Below, piece by piece: positions 59,455-64,000 of a DNA stretch of 64,000 nucleotides. Every line of letters starts with the position of its first letter. Positions within the stretch are counted from its first letter, which is position 1. The notes under the pieces are model-generated. The model was given only the letters and a program-made list of their open reading frames with translations. It searched no databases and was not told the DNA's origin. Made by a program: the position numbers and the translations under genes. Origin of the DNA: Vescimonas fastidiosa (GTDB taxonomy: Bacteria; Bacillota; Clostridia; Oscillospirales; Oscillospiraceae); assembly GCF_018326305.1 (NCBI RefSeq), contig NZ_AP023415.1:186001-250000 (forward strand), written 5' to 3'.

Positions 59455-59536
59455 GCATCTTCTGCACCGGCTGGTGGTACCGCCTTAGTGTCCCGGCATT
59501 CTCCCTGCAAATCCAAGGAAAGGAGCGTGATAAGTC

Positions 59537-60004
59537 ATGCAGGAAGAAGTTGAACAGAGAATCGTATCCCTGATGATCTCCTGCGGGAAGCTGGGTGAAC
59601 AGGAATTTCGTAAGGCCGTTGCCAAGCTGCTGGAGCAGCTAAAAAGCGACCATCAGAAGCATCAGTACAGCAAGGCCAATCCCCACGGAAAAATGACCGT
59701 CAAGCAGCTCGCCGCCAAGGATAAGGGATTGCAGAGCATTGAAGTCACCGATCAGAATATCGGCTCATTCAACCGGATCGCCCGGAAGTATGGCATTGAC
59801 TTCGCTCCATTCAAGGTCAAGGGCGAAAAGCGGTACATGGTGTTCTTCAAAGCGCCGGACGCCGACGCCATGACCGCCGCGTTCAAGGAATACACTGCCA
59901 AACAGGTCAGGAAGGCGGAACGCCCCTCGGTGCTGGAAAAGCTGCAACACTTCAAGTCGCTCATTCAGGCGGCAGCGGTTCGGGCAAGACCCGCTTTTGG
60001 TTGA
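59537..60004 (+). CDS. PcfB (DUF3801) transfer protein, C-terminus replaced after a deletion
   Basis: A 155-residue product. Residues 1-135 match PcfB/DUF3801, a partner of the VirD4-type coupling protein: MQEEVEQRIVSLMISCGKLG, DQNIGSFNRIARKYGIDFAP and the conserved VFFKAPDADAMTAAFKEYT. After about residue 140 the frame runs into the Walker A coding region of the next gene in the wrong frame, giving the unrelated tail QAAAVRARPAFG. A deletion thus removed the end of pcfB and the start of virD4. The N-terminal part may still fold. Confidence 0.8.
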   Translation: MQEEVEQRIVSLMISCGKLGEQEFRKAVAKLLEQLKSDHQKHQYSKANPHGKMTVKQLAAKDKGLQSIEVTDQNIGSFNRIARKYGIDFAPFKVKGEKRYMVFFKAPDADAMTAAFKEYTAKQVRKAERPSVLEKLQHFKSLIQAAAVRARPAFG

Positions 60005-61317
60005 AGCCCAATCTGCTCCAATGCACATCAAAAACCTATCCCACCAGCTTCGTCGTCACCGATCCCAAAGGGGACATCGTGGTTTCCTGCGGCCATGCGC
60101 TGCAAAAGAACGGGTATCAGATCAAGATTCTCAATTCCCTGAACTTCAAGAAGTCCATGCACTACAACCCGTTCGCCTACATCCACTCGGAAAAGGACAT
60201 TTTGAAGCTGGTCACGACGCTGATCGCCAACACCAAGGGCGAGGGCAAAGCCGGTGACGATTTCTGGGTGAAAGCGGAAACGCTGCTCTATACCGCCCTC
60301 ATCGGCTACATCCACTATGAAGCGCCGATGGAGGAACAGAACTTCTCCACGCTCATTGAATTTATCAATGCGATGGAGGTGCGCGAGGACGATGAGGACT
60401 TCAAAAATCCGGTGGACTTGATGTTCGACGAGCTGAAAAAGCGCAAGCCAGACCACTTCGCCGTCCGCCAATATGCCAAATTCAAGCTAAGTGCCGGCAA
60501 GACCGCGAAAAGCATACTTATTTCCTGCGGCGCACGGCTTGCGCCCTTTGACATTCAGGAGCTTCGGGAGCTGACGGCCTATGACGAGCTGCAACTGGAC
60601 ACGCTGGGCGACCGGAAAACCGCCCTGTTCATCATCATGTCCGATACGGATGATACCTTTAACTTTCTCATTTCCATGTGCTATACCCAGCTTTTCAACC
60701 TGTTGTGTGAAAAGGCAGATGATGTGTACGGCGGGCGCTTGCCGGTTCATGTCCGCTGCCTCATTGACGAGGCCGCAAATATCGGCCAGATACCGCGACT
60801 TGAAAAGCTGGTTGCGACGATCCGTTCCAGAGAAATCTCCTGCTGCCTTGTCTTACAGGCACAGAGCCAGCTCAAAGCCCTGTATAAAGACAGCGCGGAT
60901 ACGATTGTCGGCAACATGGACTGCTCCATCTTCTTGGGTGGAAAGGAACCCGGTACGCTGAAAGAGCTGGCGGCGGCGCTGGGCAAGGAAACCATCGACA
61001 GCTATAACACCGGCGAGAGCCGTGGCCGCGAGGTTTCCCATTCGCTGAACTATCAGAAATTGGGCAAGGAGCTGATGAGCGTGGATGAGCTTGCCGTGCT
61101 GGATGGCGGCAAGTGCATCTTGCAGCTTCGCGGCGTCCGCCCGTTTCTGTCCAACAAATATGATCTCACCAAGCATCCCCTCTACCGCTACACAGCGGAT
61201 TATGACAAGAAATACGCCTTTGACATAGAGCGTTTTCTGTCCCATCGCCTCAAGCTCAAGCCGGATGATGCAGTTGAGGTGTATCAGGCAGACCTTTCCG
61301 GTGAACCTGTCGCCTGA
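59968..61317 (+). pseudogene. VirD4/TraG coupling protein, N-terminally truncated
   Basis: The frame contains almost the whole ATPase part of a Tn1549-type VirD4 coupling protein: Walker A GGSGSGKTRFW (59968-60000), DPKGDIVVSCGH, FKKSMHYNPFAY, a Walker B region RCLIDEAANIGQIP and QAQSQLKALYKDSADTI, ending at 61317. The membrane-anchoring N-terminal ~150 residues are missing, because the upstream sequence switches to pcfB in another frame. No ATG is available; a TTG at 60001 would omit the Walker A motif. The product can hardly dock at the membrane channel, so conjugation by this copy is probably dead. Confidence 0.85.
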
Positions 61318-61410
61318 CGGCGGCAGTCTAATTTGACAACGACTCGATGAAACTTCGTGGAAGAAATGTACCCTCCAAAATCTAAAACATATTTTTCGGA
61401 GGTACTATTT

Positions 61411-62347
61411 ATGGCTTTCTTTAATTCTGCTGTTGGTGTTCTTCAGACCCTCGTTGTGGCGCTGGGCGCTGGCCTCGGCATTTGGGGCGCAATCAATCTG
61501 CTGGAGGGCTACGGCAACGACAACCGTGCGATGCGTTCCTGACTGAAAAGGTCAGGCACAGGTCGAAGGACGAATGAAGTCCAAAACCTTGGAGAACTGA
61601 TATTTCGATGGATGAAATGAGGGGGTAACGCCCCGAAGCGTCCACACTAATACTCCGACTGGCATAGGTGCGCAACCGCCGATTGTCAGAAGCTCGGTGA
61701 AGTCGGCAGAGAGATGCCGTAGTTTTGGCTGCAAGGCTGAAATCGAAAGCTGTCCAGAGGTGGATAGCGCATCCTATATGCCGGGTGTCAGCCGCACATG
61801 GTTAGTATGTATGGAAATACTGACGAACTTCTGAATGTACAAGTCTAAACGTTGATACCATCGAAACGGTGGTACTCCTTATACGGAGGTATTCGTGGAC
61901 AAGTAAAAATGGTTGTTATGAAAGTCCATGTGCCGTTACAGGCGGCACGATTCGTAAAGAATTGAATACAGGCTTAGAGGAAGAACCTAAATGCGGCCCA
62001 TGATAGAAATATCGGAACGCAGGAAGCTGAAAACATTTAGCCTGTTGCAAGGCTGCGAGATGGTGGATGGGAATACCTTCGTGAGAAGGCAATAACCATT
62101 CTTTGTTTCAGTGAAAGTAGTGGCGTAGTACCTATGAAGCCGTGAAAAAGTAAACGGTGGAGGAAAGGCCACAAGTCGAATTTGGCAAAAGAAGCACACA
62201 CAAAGTGTCGCAAGCCCTGTATGACCAAATTCGATGGAACGCCGTGTGCGGTGAAAGCTGCACGCACGGTGTGGAGCCGGGGAAAAGCTGGAGATCATAT
62301 CAAATGCTTACCTATGGCTATCTGGTGCTAATGCTCATGTACGGTAA
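61411..62347 (+). pseudogene. Maff2-family small membrane protein gene split by a group II intron
   Basis: Exon 1 (61411-61525) starts MAFFNSAVGVLQTLVVALGA and runs to GYGNDN; without splicing it ends 5 codons into the intron (RAMRS). Joining base 61525 to 62322 restores NDNPGA, the sequence I know for Maff2 proteins at this point. The frame then diverges (NAHVR) and stops at 62347, 46 residues in all, so the second half of the ~80-residue protein is missing even after splicing. Maff2 genes normally stand beside virD4 in Tn1549-like transfer modules. The start has a GGAGG site. Confidence 0.8.
61526..62321 (+). mobile_element. ORF-less group II intron
   Basis: About 796 bases. It begins GTGCG, the group II 5' end. 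A domain V hairpin lies at about 62239-62274 (GCCGTGTGCGGTGAAAGC with GCACGCACGGTGT), followed by domain VI and the 3' end ACCTATGGCTAT. The last exon bases ACAACC (61520-61525) are complementary to GGTTGT at 61911-61916, a fitting IBS1-EBS1 pair. Splicing would rejoin NDN to PGA of Maff2. No reverse-transcriptase frame is present in domain IV, so mobility and perhaps splicing depend on a protein supplied from elsewhere. Confidence 0.85.
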
Positions 62348-62531
62348 AGAAGCAAGCAACCGAAAACAATAGATAGACCGCCAGCACTACACTATTCCGA
62401 ACCAAAGACCAAAAGATAAGCATTTTGAGAAAATCTAAACTTTTGGATTTTCCTACAATGCCGACTACGGCGGAATCCCTCCCACTCCTTATATATTTCT
62501 TTCTGTATACATTGAATTTGTATTTAGTAAA

Positions 62532-62630
62532 ATGCAGACAACACCACGGATCGGCTTTTGGCTGGACAATTCCAACCAAACACCGCAGCAGACAGTAGAA
62601 ACCATTCTGAACGTTAGGAAGCCGGTATGA
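62532..62630 (+). pseudogene. Short C-terminal remnant upstream of tet(W)
   Basis: A 32-codon frame (MQTTPRIGFWLDNSNQTPQQ, ending RKPV) resembles the C-terminus of small P-loop kinase/AAA proteins that occur beside resistance genes. That resemblance is from memory and weak. It has no ribosome site. It lies in the ~320-base AT-rich stretch between the intron and the tet(W) promoter and probably marks a fragment carried along with tet(W). Confidence 0.35.
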
Positions 62631-62669
62631 TTGTTACATATAAGGGGAAGAAAAATTTCTTTTAGATAC

Positions 62670-62724
62670 TTGTTTTCCTAAAACTGATGTGATATAATAA
62701 TTAAACTGATGTGATATAATAATT
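62670..62724 (+). promoter_or_regulatory. tet(W) promoter with tandemly duplicated -10 region
   Basis: TTGTTT (62670-62675), 17 bases, TATAAT (62693-62698). A perfect 22-base direct repeat (62681-62702 and 62703-62724) gives a second TATAAT at 62715-62720 without a recognisable -35 box at the matching place. Confidence 0.75.
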
Positions 62725-62749
62725 CAATTCCAGAAAAGGAGTAAAAAAT

Positions 62750-62773
62750 ATGCGGCAAGGTATTCTTAAATAA
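62750..62773 (+). CDS. Short leader peptide MRQGILK upstream of tet(W)
   Basis: A 7-codon frame with a GGAG site. The same peptide stands in the leader region of tet(M) in Tn916 as I recall it, so it belongs to the conserved control region of ribosomal-protection genes. Its stop codon is followed by sequence (ATTCTTAAATAA and TTTAAGAATA, about 62762 and 62846) able to form a long stem. Confidence 0.6.
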   Translation: MRQGILK

Positions 62774-62910
62774 AACTATAATCAAATAGTGGGAACAAAG
62801 GATTATGATAGTCCCTTTTGTAGGGGCTTAGTTTTTTGTACCCAATTTAAGAATACTTTTGCCTTATCAATTTTGACATATCCCCAAAAACAGCACTCAC
62901 AAACAGGTGT

Positions 62911-62955
62911 ATGCTGTATATGTGTATGTCCGCAAATTATCATCCCCAGTGGTAA
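62911..62955 (+). CDS. tet(W) attenuator leader peptide
   Basis: A 14-residue frame, MLYMCMSANYHPQW, overlapping the downstream terminator hairpin. This is the arrangement of transcription attenuation in tet(M)-type genes: ribosomes translating the leader during tetracycline stress are thought to disrupt the hairpin and allow read-through. Confidence 0.7.
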   Translation: MLYMCMSANYHPQW

Positions 62956-62981
62956 AAGTATTTTACTGCTGGGGATTTTTA
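62944..62981 (+). terminator. tet(W) attenuator hairpin
   Basis: CCCCAGTGGTAAAA and TTTTACTGCTGGGG pair (62944-62974, with one mismatch), followed by ATTTTTA. It overlaps the end of the leader peptide gene and stands 40 bases before the tet(W) start. Confidence 0.8.
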
Positions 62982-63014
62982 TGCCCTTCGGGGCAGTAAA
63001 GGGAGGACAATCAC

Positions 63015-64000
63015 ATGAAAATAATCAATATTGGAATTCTTGCCCATGTAGACGCTGGAAAGACGACCTTGACGGAGAGCCTGCTATATGCCAGCGGAGC
63101 CATTTCAGAACCGGGGAGCGTCGAAAAAGGGACAACGAGGACGGACACCATGTTTTTGGAGCGGCAGCGTGGGATTACCATTCAAGCGGCAGTCACTTCC
63201 TTCCAGTGGCACAGATGTAAAGTCAACATTGTGGATACGCCCGGCCACATGGATTTTTTGGCGGAGGTGTACCGCTCTTTGGCTGTTTTAGATGGGGCCA
63301 TCTTGGTGATCTCCGCTAAAGATGGCGTGCAGGCCCAGACCCGTATTCTGTTCCATGCCCTGCGGAAAATGAACATTCCCACCGTTATCTTTATCAACAA
63401 GATCGACCAGGCTGGCGTTGATTTGCAGAGCGTGGTTCAGTCTGTTCGGGATAAGCTCTCCGCCGATATTATCATCAAGCAGACGGTGTCGCTGTCCCCG
63501 GAAATAGTCCTGGAGGAAAATACCGACATAGAAGCATGGGATGCGGTCATCGAAAATAACGATAAATTATTGGAAAAGTATATCGCAGGAGAACCAATCA
63601 GCCGGGAAAAACTTGTGCGGGAGGAACAGCGGCGGGTTCAAGACGCCTCCCTGTTCCCGGTCTATTATGGCAGCGCCAAAAAGGGCCTTGGCATTCAACC
63701 GTTGATGGATGCGGTGACAGGGCTGTTCCAACCGATTGGGGAACAGGGGAGCGCCGCCCTATGCGGCAGCGTTTTCAAGGTGGAGTATACAGATTGCGGC
63801 CAGCGGCGTGTCTATCTACGGCTATACAGCGGAACGCTGCGCCTGCGGGATACGGTGGCCCTGGCCGGGAGAGAAAAGCTGAAAATCACAGAGATGCGTA
63901 TTCCATCCAAAGGGGAAATTGTTCGGACAGACACCGCTTATCAGGGTGAAATTGTTATCCTTCCCAGCGACAGCGTGAGGTTAAACGATGTATTAGGGGA
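63015..64000 (+). CDS. tet(W): Tetracycline resistance ribosomal protection protein Tet(W), truncated by window edge
   Basis: The first 328 residues of an EF-G-like GTPase that displaces tetracycline from the ribosome. GTPase motifs are complete: G1 AHVDAGKTT (residues 10-18), G2 RGITIQ, G3 DTPGHMDF and G4 NKID. Compared from memory with Tet(W), the chain agrees nearly throughout (for example [18 protein letters not shown] start and [14 protein letters not shown]); Tet(O), Tet(32) or mosaics are less likely but can only be excluded by alignment. The start at 63015 follows GGAGG. It is expressed from the duplicated promoter through the leader attenuator. The frame is intact up to the window end. 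Confidence 0.93.
   Translation, partial: MKIINIGILAHVDAGKTTLTESLLYASGAISEPGSVEKGTTRTDTMFLERQRGITIQAAVTSFQWHRCKVNIVDTPGHMDFLAEVYRSLAVLDGAILVISAKDGVQAQTRILFHALRKMNIPTVIFINKIDQAGVDLQSVVQSVRDKLSADIIIKQTVSLSPEIVLEENTDIEAWDAVIENNDKLLEKYIAGEPISREKLVREEQRRVQDASLFPVYYGSAKKGLGIQPLMDAVTGLFQPIGEQGSAALCGSVFKVEYTDCGQRRVYLRLYSGTLRLRDTVALAGREKLKITEMRIPSKGEIVRTDTAYQGEIVILPSDSVRLNDVLG

Noticed and set aside
62157..62372. A 71-codon frame over the 3' part of the group II intron as a possible intron-encoded protein
   Set aside because: It runs through domain V and VI, has no reverse-transcriptase or maturase motif and no ribosome site.

Overview
The window looks like a chromosomal segment of a GC-rich, spore-forming, butyrate-producing gut Firmicute of the Oscillospiraceae/Clostridia type. 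This is inferred from gene content: a crt-hbd-bcd-etfB-etfA cluster, spoVAD-spoVAE, PolC-type DNA polymerase III, MEP-pathway genes (dxr, ispG) beside uppS-cdsA, a rubredoxin-fused flavodiiron protein and several ECF vitamin transporters. Species cannot be named from the sequence alone.

Layout. 1-5.5 kb (minus strand) is a cobalamin-riboswitch-controlled operon for an ECF importer: two T components, a fused double ATPase, an S component and a lipid-anchored or membrane-anchored DUF4430 protein. 5.5-9.5 kb holds a VTT/DedA-like membrane protein, a serine-palmitoyltransferase-like alpha-oxoamine synthase overlapping a short-chain reductase, and a metallo-beta-lactamase-fold hydrolase. 9.9-20.3 kb is the conserved pyrH-frr-uppS-cdsA-dxr-rseP-ispG-polC block. 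20.4-22 kb is infC-rpmI-rplT with its leader attenuator and an ATT-started infC. 22-27 kb has fprA, cls, a YhhN-type lysoplasmalogenase and trmB. 27.4-32.3 kb is the butyrate cluster. 32.8-45.7 kb contains a C69 dipeptidase with a sortase-like tail, a TIGR01440 protein, a divergent B6-type ECF S component/MocR pair, greA, thiN, spoVAD-spoVAE, csoR-copA and a phosphoesterase.

45.9-64 kb is accessory DNA at a tRNA-Arg(ACG) gene. A first integrative element of about 8.4 kb (tyrosine integrase plus a 1772-residue surface protein) lies between the intact tRNA and a 49-bp copy of its 3' half. Behind that copy lie the stump of a second, related integrase and a Tn1549-like conjugative module: ParB, a replication-initiator-like protein, PcfB and VirD4 joined by a deletion, and a Maff2 gene split by an ORF-less group II intron. 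The module leads into tet(W), with its leader-peptide attenuator, which runs off the window.

The most notable system is corrinoid capture. The 1772-residue protein joins Ig-like domains, a DUF4430-like domain and a C-terminal alpha/alpha-barrel-like region, the two modules of animal intrinsic factor/transcobalamin, and ends in a wall-sorting-like tail. It has its own cobalamin riboswitch with a terminator, as does the ECF operon at the other end of the window, whose first gene also carries DUF4430. Together they suggest a vitamin B12-repressed relay from cell surface to membrane importer.

Intergenic DNA is unusually rich in repeats: four copies of a ~190-bp element with imperfect terminal inverted repeats, three of them sandwiched between duplicated terminator hairpins, and at least three families of short REP-like palindromes.
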